Shown here in pieces: positions 10,156 to 20,680 of a stretch of 64,000 bases of DNA. Origin of the DNA: Piscicola geometra (Eukaryota > Annelida > Clitellata > Hirudinida > Piscicolidae). The notes below the pieces were generated by a model, which saw only the letters and a list, made by a program, of their open reading frames with translations, was not told the origin of the DNA and searched no databases. Position 1 is the stretch's first letter, and each line of letters opens with the position of its first letter. Made by a program: the position numbers and the translations under genes. Where the stretch lies: positions 995,767-1,059,766 of the forward strand of contig OX030967.1 of NCBI GenBank assembly GCA_943735955.1, given 5' to 3'.

Positions 10156-12475
10156 TAGAGGTCGGACCGGGTACCCACAGGACTCCCGCGGGAACGGGAA
10201 GGAAAATTAATTTTGGGACTGGAAAAGTCTGGAACTGGGAATAGGTTTTCGGGACGGGGACGGGAACGGAAATCAGCATTCAAATCGAGAACGGGAAAAA
10301 CGGTAATAAAAGCTATTTGGCTTTTATTCTTTAATAATGATTTTTCAGCAAACTTCTAAGTATGGAAATCTCTTTTCATCGATAATCCGTACTTAAAATA
10401 AGTATTAAATGCATTAGAAATGTATAAAGAAGCTTTTATTGCCAATGTCAAAATCTCCAGCACTACATTTGAAGTTGTTATGGCGAGTCCAACTATTAGG
10501 GAGATTAGAGCAAATGGGTGATGATGAAAACTTGTCAGATGAAATCAAAATGGTAAGTTATATTATTTTTATTTTATAAATTAATACTTTGAGTTTGATT
10601 GATTAATTTCTAAATTATTGCTCAGTTGATCATTTCGACAAATAAAAAGATGCCCATTGATCTTATTCATATGGCAGCATGTCTGTTGCATCCCTAGTAT
10701 GAAAGAATAATAAGAAAAAAAAGTTTGGGATAGAAAAGAAATAAATACCAAGACTTTCGCTAGAGAAAATTTAATTCAATTTTGTACAGCCAAAACAAGC
10801 TGTAGTGCCGTTGAATAAAAAAACAAATGATGGTTATTTAGACCTATTATTTTTGTTTTAATAGCGTGAAAATTAGAGACCGACCGAAACAGATATTTTT
10901 ATTTCGGCCGAAACCGAAATTAGGCCGAAATTAAAATCCCATTTTCGGCCGAAAACGAAATTAAGCCGAAATTGAATATTAATTTTCAGCCTAAACCGAA
11001 ATTAAACCAAAATTGTAATCAGATTTCCGGCCGAAACCGAAGCCGAAACCGAAATTTTTTCAAACTTTTATTAAAAATAAAAAAATAGTATTTAGCGATG
11101 ACAATGCCAGTTTAATAGGTAAATCCAAATAAGCGTATCTTTAAGGCTAAAAAATAAAAGTTTTTCAACAACAAAAAAATTTTCACAATTCTCACAATTT
11201 ATTTTTGAATTAATTAATCGAAGCCAAATCTTCTCGTTCTTTCGACTTATATATGGTGTTTTTTAAAGAATGGATATCTATAATTCCACATGCTTGTATA
11301 TGTTATTCGAACAATTAGTCTTATGTCAGCAATAAATCAATTAACCACGATATCTAATAGATATCTAATAGAGATGAGAATCGAACCCAAACCTGATAAT
11401 TCGAGTTCGATTGAGGATATACAGATACTTACTTTTGACAATAACATTTTTTTAAACAAATGTAATAAAAAATAGAGTTTGCTTAAAAAAAGTTATGTTA
11501 AATATCATCATTGAACGCATCCCAATTTACTTAAATTTCAAATACATGATTGTTGTTCCAGATGATTGTATATGTTATTCGAATAATTAGTCTGATGACA
11601 CCCATGAATCAATCAACCACGATTACTAATAGATATCTAATAGAGAATCGAATCCGAACTTAATAGTTCGATTGAAGATACAGATATATCATATAAACTA
11701 CATAAATAAATAAAAATTTCGGGTTTTCGGTAAATACGAGATCCATTTCGGCCGAAACCGAAATTGAGCCGAAATTACAAAATTAATTTCGGCCGAAACC
11801 GAAAAATTGCCGAAATTGTAAAATTTGATTCGGCCGAAACCGAAAAATTGCCGAAACTAAGAAAATTGGCATTTTCGGCGCCGCAACCAAAACCGAAACG
11901 AATTTCGGTCGGTCTCTAGTGAAAATTATAATAAAATTATTATACTATCAATTTATACGAATGATTTCATATCTGCAGTTGTAGAGAATGTTGTCAAAAA
12001 ACATATTCTTAACATTATAGTAGAATTAATAATAATGAACGAAGAAAAACATTCAGAAGAGAATGAATTGTACAAATATTCACAATTACGTCCCAACAAA
12101 ATTAAAGATTATAATTTTTTTTGTTTTATTGGAGTAAAATGAGCAATTTTCCAATACTACAAGAAGTAGCCAACATTTTGTTCAGTTTATCTGCAAGTTA
12201 TATTCCCTGAGAACGAAATTTTTCAATATTTAATCGTTTAATTTCAGACCCAAAATCATCTAATCTAATCTAATCTTTCAGTGAAAACGGCAGCAAAAAT
12301 GAATAAAAAACAAAAAAAGTTTCGGGAACGGGTCGGAACCAAGAATCGAGTTGTGGGAACGGAACGGGATGTGAATCTAAATTCTGATGTCCCATCGAGA
12401 ACGGGATAGACGGGAAAATAAATTTCGCGAACAGGACGGGATCGGGAATGAAAAATCGTCCATGCCCGACTTCTA
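10156..12475 (+). mobile_element. hAT-A family element, long decayed copy
   Basis: Ends are TAGAGGTCGGACCGGGTACC and CATGCCCGACTTCTA (inverted match TAGAAGTCGGGCATG). Both subterminal regions are arrays of GGGAACGGGAC-type words, strikingly GC-rich for this DNA. The flanking octamers GTGTGAAA and GTGTGGAC agree at 6 of 8. Two transposase remnants on the + strand are visible: KMPIDL-, HMAACLLHP-like sequence around 10650-10700 and SASYIP then ERNFSIFNR near 12190-12230 (hAT dimerisation region). A block at 10875-11925 has many GGCCGAAACCGAAATT repeats. Not functional. Confidence 0.75.
10890..11925. repeat. Inverted arrays of CCGAAATT / GGCCGAAACCG within hAT-A
   Basis: Two clusters, at about 10880-11060 and 11725-11915, consist of variants of TTTCGGCCGAAACCGAAATT. 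The word is partly palindromic (TTTCGGCCGAAA). The first cluster starts GAGACCGACCGAAA and the second ends TTTCGGTCGGTCTC, which are inverted matches, so this is probably a separate nested element of about 1.05 kb with ends GAGACCGACCGAAA. Confidence 0.65.
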
Positions 12476-12749
12476 GTGTGGACGTCTTTATGGATGGCCC
12501 CCAATATGATACTTTCAATTTCTCAATATATATGTAGGTGTGGAAGCACAAGAAAAAATCTCAATTTTTTTTCTTACTATTCTGAATGAAATTATTGAAT
12601 ATATTGTTCTTGAAAAAAAAATTAATTAAAAGCTGTCCTTTTATTAAAACAAAGGAATTACTAGTTAGTTCTTTAAACTACTAATTTTGATGATTAAAAA
12701 AATGATAAAAAGCATACAAAAAATTAAATACATAATAATAAATCTTCTT

Positions 12750-13108
12750 CATCGTTGGCTTGACCTCACTTCTGGCCTCTCTTCCCACTTGCCAAGCCGT
12801 CTGTAGATTTTCCTTCCCCACTCGTGGGACATGGCAGAGTTGGGGTTGAGCTGCAAGGCCTTGCAAAAGCGAACTTGGACGTTGCAGACGCCCATGTATT
12901 CTGTGTCGCAAAGCATAAAGGCCCATGTCTTTCATCTCCAATGATGTAGAAGACTTTTTCAAAGAGTGGAACAACTGCATTCTGTTCTATCTCCAAGTCA
13001 CTTTCCGAGCTCTCTATATCTCTATCTTATTCTTTTTCCTCCTCCATCTTTTCAGGCTTGACAGTGTGATTGGCCTCCGCAGAATCCTTTTTCACAGTCA
13101 GAGAGATA
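12750..13108 (-). pseudogene. ST13 (Hsc70-interacting protein, HIP) pseudogene fragment
   Basis: Minus-strand translation shows, with frameshifts: VKKDSAEA near 13090, then SSESDLEIEQ near 12995-12970, GDER, a short YALR/LQRPS piece, and in another frame KALQLNPNSAMSHEWGRK followed by YRRLGKWEE near 12780. The order and wording match the acidic linker (SEESDLEID) and the later tetratricopeptide repeat of ST13/HIP, the Hsp70 co-chaperone. Most of the first repeats are missing, at least two frameshifts are present, and no introns interrupt the remaining parts. It is a dead, rearranged copy, perhaps a retropseudogene or a fragment captured by the surrounding FB-2 element. Identification rests on remembered family sequence. 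Confidence 0.65.
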
Positions 13109-13493
13109 AAAAATGAAAAAGTCACGCTGACATGTCTCTAAAAACGTCTACAGCAGTTCCAGACCTTTCTGCATAATTCAATTTTGTCATAAGTATCCTA
13201 ATTAGTATGATAACACTGGAAAACACAAAATTTGCTGTCAAAGGTTTTTTGATGGATTTAGTATAATTTTATAGTGCTGAATCCAAAAATGATATTCTCT
13301 TTGTTCAATCAGGTCAACTTTTTTATCTATGATCACGTGACCGTTTTCTTTATTCTTCATATATAAAGAATATTTAATGTTGTTTTTTAGCAATTTTTTA
13401 TACTTCTGAAATTCAAAATAAGTTATTTTTATTTAGATATTAAAAGTTTATTTGAATTTTAAGTAAATATATTCTCTATATTTAGTAGATAAA

Positions 13494-14220
13494 ATGAAAA
13501 AAGCTAGAAGGCATTGCCAAAACAACCCAGACGTTTTTTATATATATGCGGTGAGTATACTCTACTTTCTAACAGAAATCCAGTGACTAATTTCATAAAG
13601 ATGGCTTACCACAGCTATTTTAAATTTAAGCTTGGTGACCAAGATAAAAATTGGGCTCCACACATTGTGTGCAAGACATGCACAGAGAATCTGCGTCGTT
13701 GGACCAAAGGCAAGATGAGTAGCTTAAAGTTTGGTATTCCTAATAACCGAAAAACCATGCTAATGACTGTTATTTTTGTGCTGTTGATGTAAAAGGAATA
13801 AGTAGAAATAACAGAAATAGTCTTAAATATCGTGATCTGGAATCAGCACGTCGTCCAGTTGCTCATTGCAACGAAATTCCTGTACCTGTTCCCACTGAAC
13901 TAGACAGTGAAAGGGATGAAAATTCATCTGTTGAAGAGAAAGAAGATGATGATGACGTATTACTCAATGAACATGTTCCAACTTCATTTTCACAAATGGA
14001 ACTAAATGATTTAGTTCGTGATCTCAACTTATCAAAATCAGCTGCTGAACTTATAGCATCGAGACTGAAAGATAAAAATATTCTTTGTGACGATGTTTGA
14101 ATAACTTTTTATCGAAACAGACATCAAGAGTACCTGCATTTTTTTTGCTGGACACTGAAAAGAGATGTGTCTACAAATGAGCACCAAAGAAGTTGCAAAA
14201 AAAGAAAATTTATGACTTGA
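13494..14220 (+). pseudogene. Uncharacterised transposon-associated zinc-binding protein, broken
   Basis: ATG 13494 starts KKARRHCQNNPDVF. After a frameshift near the T-run at 13536 the frame continues with YICGEY, then MAYHSYF, KLGDQDKNWAPHIVCKTC, LRRW and SLKFGIP. A second shift near 13750 leads to NDCYFCAVDVKG, SARRPVAHC, an acidic stretch and LNDLVRDLNLSKSAAELIASR. A stop at 14098 precedes more homologous sequence (ITFYR). The Cys/His pattern suggests metal binding. I recall this protein type as a recurrent uncharacterised family in arthropod and cnidarian genomes; its function is unknown to me. Being well inside FB-2, it is the best candidate for an FB-2-encoded protein. Three lesions make it non-functional. 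Confidence 0.65.
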
Positions 14221-15049
14221 ATGTTTAATAAAAAACTTGACATTCTTTTTTATGTTATTTTTTACTCATACTTACCATTTAAAAAACTAATGAATTTGAA
14301 GTTTTAAATATGTTAAATTTATGTTGAACTAGAAATAATTTTTTTCAAATAAACAGACTCTAAAAAAATAGTAATATAAAAATATGAAAAAACCGCAACA
14401 AATGTCAGAGAGATTTCATTGAAAATTTCAATTTTTTAAAATTAAAATAGCTTAAAAACTTGACCTGATACAAAAAAACTGAAATCATTTTTGAAATCAA
14501 CAGCTAAAATTCTGTATAAATCAGTTTAAAAAGTTCAGACAGCAGAATTTTTTTTGTTTTTTGTTGCCTTGTGTAATTTAAGGGGAGGTTTAAGCGCCAA
14601 TGAATTCAAGAATTCTAGAACGATCTAAAATTTCAATTCTGAATTGTTAATATGAATTTTATATTATAAAAGATTTATCTATAAGTATGCAAAAAACTTT
14701 AAAAAATTAAAAAAGCCCGTAATGGCGTCTACCAAAGTATTATTTACCTATTTATTTAACGCTTTTAGCTAGAATTTTTTCACGATTTCCTTTTCACAAT
14801 ACAATCAATTGACTAAAAAAAACAAAAAAATGATACGATGAAAATTGTTCTGTCTAGAAACAAAAATGTAGATGTTCCAATAGTGGAACACTGAGTATAA
14901 ACGGGGGAAGTCAAATTTAACAATAAATTAAATGTTTTTTGATCAAACTATTAAAAAAGTGTTCTTTAATATTTGTATCCATTGAATATCAAAATAATTT
15001 TTTTATATATAATTATTTAACAAAATTAAAATTAGTATATTTTATATGA

Positions 15050-15830
15050 AAGGTTTTGAAGCATTTTTCAAATATTCTAGTTGTGTTATTTTTGCAAAGA
15101 GCGTACCTGGTTTGTTTTTCTGCTGAAATTAAATAATGTTCTAGCTTATCGAACCTAACAGGGCTTGGCACTCGACTTTTCACAAGATTGCCACGTTTGG
15201 GCTTTCCACTACTAACAGAAAGCTTTTTTTCCTCTGTTGATATCCATCGTTGACATGAAACAACTGGATTGATGCTCTTGACATTTCTTATGATATAAAC
15301 TATAGAGTTTTCATTTCAAATAAATTTTTTATTGAAGGCTTTTTCCAGTTTATAATAAAAAAACCCTAGAGGTTTTTCAAACTTTGTACTTGGCAATGAT
15401 ATGTCATAACTGGACATTTTCCTATTCTGTTGGACCTTCCTGTCCCATAGTATCCATAACCTCCTCTTTGAAGTTCAGCAATTAGCTTCAGTGAACTGAA
15501 AAATCTATCTCCAAAAATAAAAATAAACATTTGGTAGTATTGAAACTAAAATCACAACAACGCCGGCACCAAGACACAACTTCTTGTCATATCCTGGACC
15601 TGTTGCTCCATGGTAGGGCTCAAATTGAATTGAATAACCAAGATGGTTGCATAGACACCAAAACTTAAACCCAAGCCTTATTGGCTTCTTTCATGAAATT
15701 TTCTTTAATGTATAGTGCCATCTTTCATCAACAACTGATGCTTCCAAGAGAGCATTTTCTATAAATTTTTGATTTACAGTTTTAAAAAATTTCTCATTTT
15801 GTATTTCTTGCACAACTAATAAAATGAATA
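15050..15830 (-). pseudogene. piggyBac-type transposase remnant
   Basis: Minus-strand translation from about 15700 shows KPIRLGFKFWCLCNHLGYS, then FEPYHGATGPGYDKKLCLG, the downstream SSYDISLP block, IVYIIRNVKS and INPVVSCQRW. This is the order of the DDE_Tnp_1_7 (piggyBac) transposase. Several stops and frameshifts break it. It lies inside FB-2, between motifs of the form CACTGTTCCAATAATGGAAC. Confidence 0.8.
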
Positions 15831-15852
15831 TTTAAAACATTTATAGTTAAAT

Positions 15853-16191
15853 CGACCCCCCAATTCATGCTCACTGTTCCAATAATGGAACCTTCATAAC
15901 TTTTAAAAATTGATGATAATATGCAACAACAAAGTATACAGGAGGTTTGAAGTTTTTTTAATTATTTTTCTTCAGCCATATTTTCAAAATATTTTTTCAT
16001 ACTTTAAATTATCAATTAAATCATCAAAAATAAATTTTTAAGCTAAATAACCAACTATTACAACTATATTGTAGTTAATTCATTTGAAAACAATTTTCAG
16101 TTAAACAATTTTGAATTGACTAGTTATTTAATTTTCTCTTAATTTTGTTGTTGATGTTTTTATAACGGAACACTGAGCAAATAGGGGTTAA
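15853..16191. mobile_element. Small TTAA-flanked piggyBac-like element end
   Basis: The right end is CACTGAGCAAATAGGGG followed by TTAA (16188-16191). Near 15857 the reverse-complement-like sequence CCCCCCAATTCATGCTCACTG occurs. A further CACTGAGTATAAACGGGGG at 14890-14908 is another end of the same type. The left limit is uncertain, because no TTAA is adjacent to it. Confidence 0.45.
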
Positions 16192-16644
16192 GCTTCACCC
16201 TTAAATACGTAACTCAACCCATTTGTTGGTGGTGTATGTTCTAGGAGACCCAAATTATTTTTTCATTTATTTTGTGTTTAAGAATTTATTTTGTATTTAT
16301 TTTTGTATTTAGTATTTAATAAAGTGTTTGTTATTTAATGAATTGTTTTATATTTAACATTTTATTTTGTATTGAATTAAATTGATTTATTTTTAACATT
16401 TTATTTTTATTTGATAATTTATTAGATATATTATTTCATTGTTATAAAAGCTGAAGTCCGTTTAATCTATTTTGTATTTATTTGAAATAAATATCTCTAA
16501 AAAATAAGTCTGTTTTTAACTATTTTGAAAGGTGATTCGGTTGAGGGGTTAATCGGTTGAAGGGTGAATCGGTTGAAGAGTGAATCGGTTAAGAGGTGAA
16601 CCAGTTAAGGGGTGAATCGGTTATGGGGTGAATCGACTGCAGTT

Positions 16645-17270
16645 TTTATACATTACCTTATATATTGCAGATTGAGTTGGTGTTGGAATGTAAACACCTT
16701 TGTATAAATAGTTGTTCCAAAACTCTCGCTGATTAATAGGAACTTAAATAAGTTCAAATATTTAAAAAATAATGAATTATATTTGAAGAACTAATTTTTT
16801 TCGTTTCTATTATACAGCACTTTAATTAAATATTTCAAGTGTGTGGTTTTTACAAAGAAAAAGCAAAAAAGTACTAAATTTCTTATATTGACACTATTTC
16901 TTATTATTTGAAGTTATCCGAAATTTAAAATAAAATAAAATAAGAAAAATTCATAAGCCCAATACACGGTGGGCCAAAAAACACATAACACTGTATATTT
17001 TTCATAAGTTTGGCAAATGTAAATCGATTCGGAAATTTATTTAACTGTTTGACTCAGAAATTAAGAGAAAACAAGGTTTTATAAGAATTTTTTTTTCAAT
17101 ATGCAGTATCTTCACTTTGCCAAGCTAAAATAAGTGTAAAATAGCGAAAACCAGCAAGTAAAACACAAATAAAAACTATTTTTTTACTCTAAATATTTAA
17201 ATATTTAAATTTATGTTCAAATTTTTTTAATTTTTTATTTTCCATATATTTTTCATAATGTGTATGATAT
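16645..17270. other. No gene seen; partial hAT-B similarity
   Basis: AT-rich. The stretch around 16995-17080 (TTGGCAAATGTAAATCGATT, then GACTCAGAAATTAAGAGAAA) resembles 42862-42935 at the 3' side of the hAT-B copy, so it is probably another decayed hAT-B fragment. The rest is unassigned intron 1 sequence of the methyltransferase model. Confidence 0.45.
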
Positions 17271-17397
17271 TGTAGCGGCCTACATTTGTTGCTGTTCACT
17301 TCTGGGGCTGGCGTGCCTTAGTCTTTCATACCATTTATAAAGAAGCCTTCTCGTTAATAAACTCTCTTTGTCTCCTATTCCTATCGTGCTCGCTTCA
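17271..17397 (+). repeat. 5' LTR of the gypsy element
   Basis: Begins TGTAGCGGCCTACATTTG and ends CTCGCTTCA two bases before the primer site. An AATAAA (17356) fits the R region. At 127 bp it is short for the clade, so the 5' boundary may be truncated; no second LTR is available for comparison. Confidence 0.65.
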
Positions 17398-17399
17398 AT

Positions 17400-17415
17400 T
17401 GGTGACCCCGACGTT
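17400..17415 (+). other. Primer-binding site for tRNA-Trp
   Basis: TGGTGACCCCGACGTT is complementary to the 3' end of animal tRNA-Trp (ACGTCGGGGTCACCA). It sits just after the LTR, as expected for minus-strand priming. Confidence 0.8.
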
Positions 17416-17439
17416 TACGTTTTGAAAAAGATTACACTA

Positions 17440-17860
17440 ACCTCGTGGGCTCTCCAACAAGTTTGACTCACTCGCTGTCACAAAACCGCTGCCGTTTCAG
17501 TTAAAGCGCCTCCATTTATTACAGCAAACCCTGCCACGTGGTTTATAATTCTGGAAGCACAATTCAACATAGCGGGTATCTCGACTACAGCAAAAAAGTT
17601 TTTCCACGCATTGGCAACTTTGCCAAGTGAAACGGTGCGAATCCTCAACGAGGCAATACTCCAGGCCGGCAACTACGACAAGCCCAAGGACGCTGTCAAG
17701 AGTTTCCACGAAACGAGCAAAGGAGAACTGTTCGAATCATTCCTCCAAGAAACACCCTTCACCGGCAAACCATCCTACTTTCTCTTCCAAATCATCGCTG
17801 TACATGGACAAACTCATTTTAAAATATATAAAAAATCATTACGTAATCATTTTTTGGGGT
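17440..17860 (+). pseudogene. gag-like fragment of the gypsy element
   Basis: Translation shows PPFITANPATWF, EAQFNIAGI, then HALATLPSETVRILNEAILQ, the capsid-type region of CsRn1-like gag, ending in a frame that decays after KPSYFLF. The region after about 17860 jumps to pol, so the end of gag and most of protease are missing. Frameshifts separate the pieces. Confidence 0.75.
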
Positions 17861-18123
17861 TTTGTCCTAGCTGATGTTTCAAAACCATTTCTCGGTGTTG
17901 ATTTTTAATCGAAATTTCACATTAACATAAATTGTCAACAACAACACAGGTTTTAAAGCGCCATGTACTTCAAAACTTGTAACAAATTACACTGCAGGTA
18001 GCCTTAAGCTCCCAGAAAACCTACCGGCTTTCATTTCCCTGTTATTTGAAAAATACCCTAAAGTGTTTATGCCTCAGTAAGTAAACTAATCTATTTCTTT
18101 TGACCCCATTTCTACACACCATA

Positions 18124-19344
18124 GAGGGAGTTTGCTCAAGATGAACCAGTTCCTAAGATGGAACGAGTTTATTTACAGCTATAAGATGTATAAAAACATT
18201 TTACATTAATTTTTTTAATCATGCATCCGTCTTCTAAACACATTTGTATGTTGGTTTCATTTCTGAAAGTTATCCCGTTCAATTATAGTAATTGAAAAAC
18301 TGATTTTTAAAAGAATATTTAAAAAGTTGGGAGATAACGTTTTGCTGTTTTTTCCTCACATCCGAAGGAGTATAATTTTTATCTATTTATTATTAATTAG
18401 ATGATGCATTACAGTTTCATTTTGTGCAAGTAGTATAATTAATAATTAAGTGATTAGCCTGTTGTTACTATAAATGTGTAGCATGGTCATAGTTGCCTAA
18501 GAGGATACTTAAATATTTGCATAAGATAGGTAGGAAGGGATTGTAGACATTGATAAATCTGTCTCTGGCATTCGTCCATCTTGGAAAATGATAAATCTAT
18601 ATAGACTATATACAGTATTTTAGGCTATATAAAGTTTATATTCTAAATAGACTATTGAAAATTAATAAAAACCAATAATTTATTTTTTTAATGAAAAAAC
18701 TGTTAGCAATCATTAGCTTGAACACAAGTATGTTTTATTTATAGCAAAATCTCGAATTTGAATAGATTTAAAGTTTCGTCTCATTAGTCTCAATAGACTG
18801 TAAACTAGAGGTTTGCAATGGTTGAAGCTAAAAGTGAAGTGCGAAAAAAAAATTCTGGGTAAAGCGAGTTTATCTTATTTTATTCCAAAGATTTTATTTA
18901 AAAAATGGAATTCTAAAAATTCTGTAAAAATGTAGGGCGTTTTTAAAAGACATTTGATGACCCTTTTGAGAAGAAACTGAAGACTAAGGATTTTTTGGAA
19001 TGATCAGTATTGAGTGAGCGGTAAAAAGTATTTTTTTAGATAAATAAGATAGTCTGATAATAAGTAAAATGTTTAAATTAAAATGTTTGTTACATACAAT
19101 ATGATTTCATCCTAGGCAACTAAGCATTCCATCTTGGGAACCCAATTGCTCAAGATGAAATTTTTGAGTGTTCATTTTTGAAATTAATAAACTCATATTT
19201 CTTTTTTTTAATTAATGTTAAAGTTGATATAGTTAGACAAAGAGTCAATATAATGGATGGGTAAATTTTAATTTACGTTATTGGTTATGCAATTGAGCTA
19301 TGAGGCTACTTATAAAAATCTTTCCAACTTGTGCAACCTTTCCC
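18124..19344. mobile_element. TA-flanked DNA element with CAAGATG motifs
   Basis: Inserted in pol with TA on both sides (18122-18123 and 19345-19346). Ends are GAGGGAGTTTGCTCAAGATG and, inverted, GGGAAAGGTTGCACAAGTTG. Further CAAGATG or CTAAGATGG words sit near both ends. The 3' half matches 32218-32885 in inverted orientation. There is no transposase frame, so it is non-autonomous. The TA duplication suggests Tc1/mariner or a related superfamily, but the end sequence does not identify one. Confidence 0.7.
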
Positions 19345-20680
19345 TACTATTGATATATGTTCTGCACGCCCTGTTTTTACACGCGCGCGTCAGCTCCCCC
19401 CAAATAAGTTGGATATTGCGAAGAAAGAATTTGATTTTATGTTAGCAGCCGGTATTGTGCACCCTTCTAAAAGCGATTGGGTATCTCCGCAACATTTAGT
19501 TTTGAAAATAGATGGCCAGTCGTGGCGACCTTGCGGTGATTTCCGTCAGTTGAACATCATCACCAAAAAGGATCGCTACCCATTGCCGCACATTAACTCT
19601 TGAATTGGTCGTTTTTATGGCAAAAACATCTACAGCAAGCTCGATGTTGTGAAAGCGTATTTCCACTTACCCATGGCCCCTGAAGATGCCAGGAAAACCG
19701 CAATCATTACACCATTTGGTTTATTCGAATTCACGCGTATGCTTTTCGGGCTTTGCAATGCACCGCAAACTTTCCAGCGTTTCATGGATTCTATCTTTCG
19801 CGACTTGCCATATGTTTTTGTGTACACTGACGATATTCTAATAGTTTCTACGAACTTAGATGAGCATAAAATGCATTTGGAAACTGTAATGAATCGTTTG
19901 TGTAAGAAAAAATTGCATGTAGCCCTAGAAAAGTGCGTTTTTGCTGTATCTAAGGTCGATTTTCTTGGGTATTCTATTAGCCCCGACGTTATTGTGCCCC
20001 TAGCAAATAACATGGAATGAATTTATATTTATGAATTGCCAATTGATTATGCTGCTTCGCGCCGTTTCTTCGGTATGATTGGGTTCTATCGGCGTTTCAT
20101 ACCTTCGTTTGCTGACAAGGCGGAAGCACTCTACCAACTGCTCACCACGTGCAATGGTAAAAATGTGAAGCTATCATGGACGGACGATGATTGCAAAACG
20201 TTCGAAAAATTAAAAGAAAATCTCAGTCAAGCGGTCCATCTGCACTTCACTGATCCTAAATCAGACACATTCCATTTAGTCACTGATGCGTCAAATTATG
20301 CCGTTGGAGCAACCTTGCACCAGTCTGTTGGGAATGAGCTTCGACCAGTGGCATTTTTCTCGAAACGTCTCTCTACACTTCAACGTTCCTACTCTGCATT
20401 TGACCGCAAACTTTCAGATGTCCATTTTGCAGTAGTCCACTTCAAGCCAGTTATTGAGGCTCGTACTGTTACTTTATTCACAGATCACAAACCTCTAGTG
20501 AATGTTTTCTACAGCCAAACTCGACCGAAGTCTGATCGCCAGCAACGCTATCTGTTCTTAATTTAAGAATTCGTCTGCTTATTTGAGTACATACGTGCTT
20601 CCGAAAATATCGTGGCAGATGCGCTTTATCGTGCTGAGACAGACGAAACTACATACTCACTAAACATGATGCTTCCAGCC

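Larger units (their letters stand above)
9136..12501. mobile_element. GGGGCCATCC-ended DNA element, interrupted by hAT-A
   Basis: Terminal inverted repeats: GGGGCCATCCATTAAAGACG at 9136 and the reverse complement CGTCTTTATGGATGGCCCC at 12483-12501. Without the nested hAT-A (10156-12475) the element is about 1.05 kb. It contains a zinc-finger-like frame at 9523-9705. No clear target-site duplication is visible. The superfamily was not determined. Confidence 0.65.
8326..16644. mobile_element. FB-2: 8.3-kb foldback-type element with nested insertions
   Basis: The left end is GGGATGCAGTCGATTCACC with four 17-bp units. The right end (about 16530-16644) is the reverse complement, with seven units and GGGGTGAATCGACTGCAG. 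The inverted repeats continue inward: the AT-rich blocks, ACGGACTTTATTTTTTATAG on the left against GTCTGTTTTTAAC on the right, and, deeper still, GTCTCCTAAAACACACC at 8872-8888 against GGTGTATGTTCTAGGAGAC at 16228-16246. The arms are therefore about 550 and 420 bp. The flanking octamers agree at 6 of 8 positions. The interior holds a broken element-type protein gene, an ST13 pseudogene, a GGGGCCATCC element with nested hAT-A, and piggyBac remnants. Treating 8326-16644 as one element is an inference from the matching deep arms. Confidence 0.65.

Noticed and set aside
19630..20013. 127-aa minus-strand frame
   Set aside because: Antisense shadow of the gypsy reverse transcriptase.
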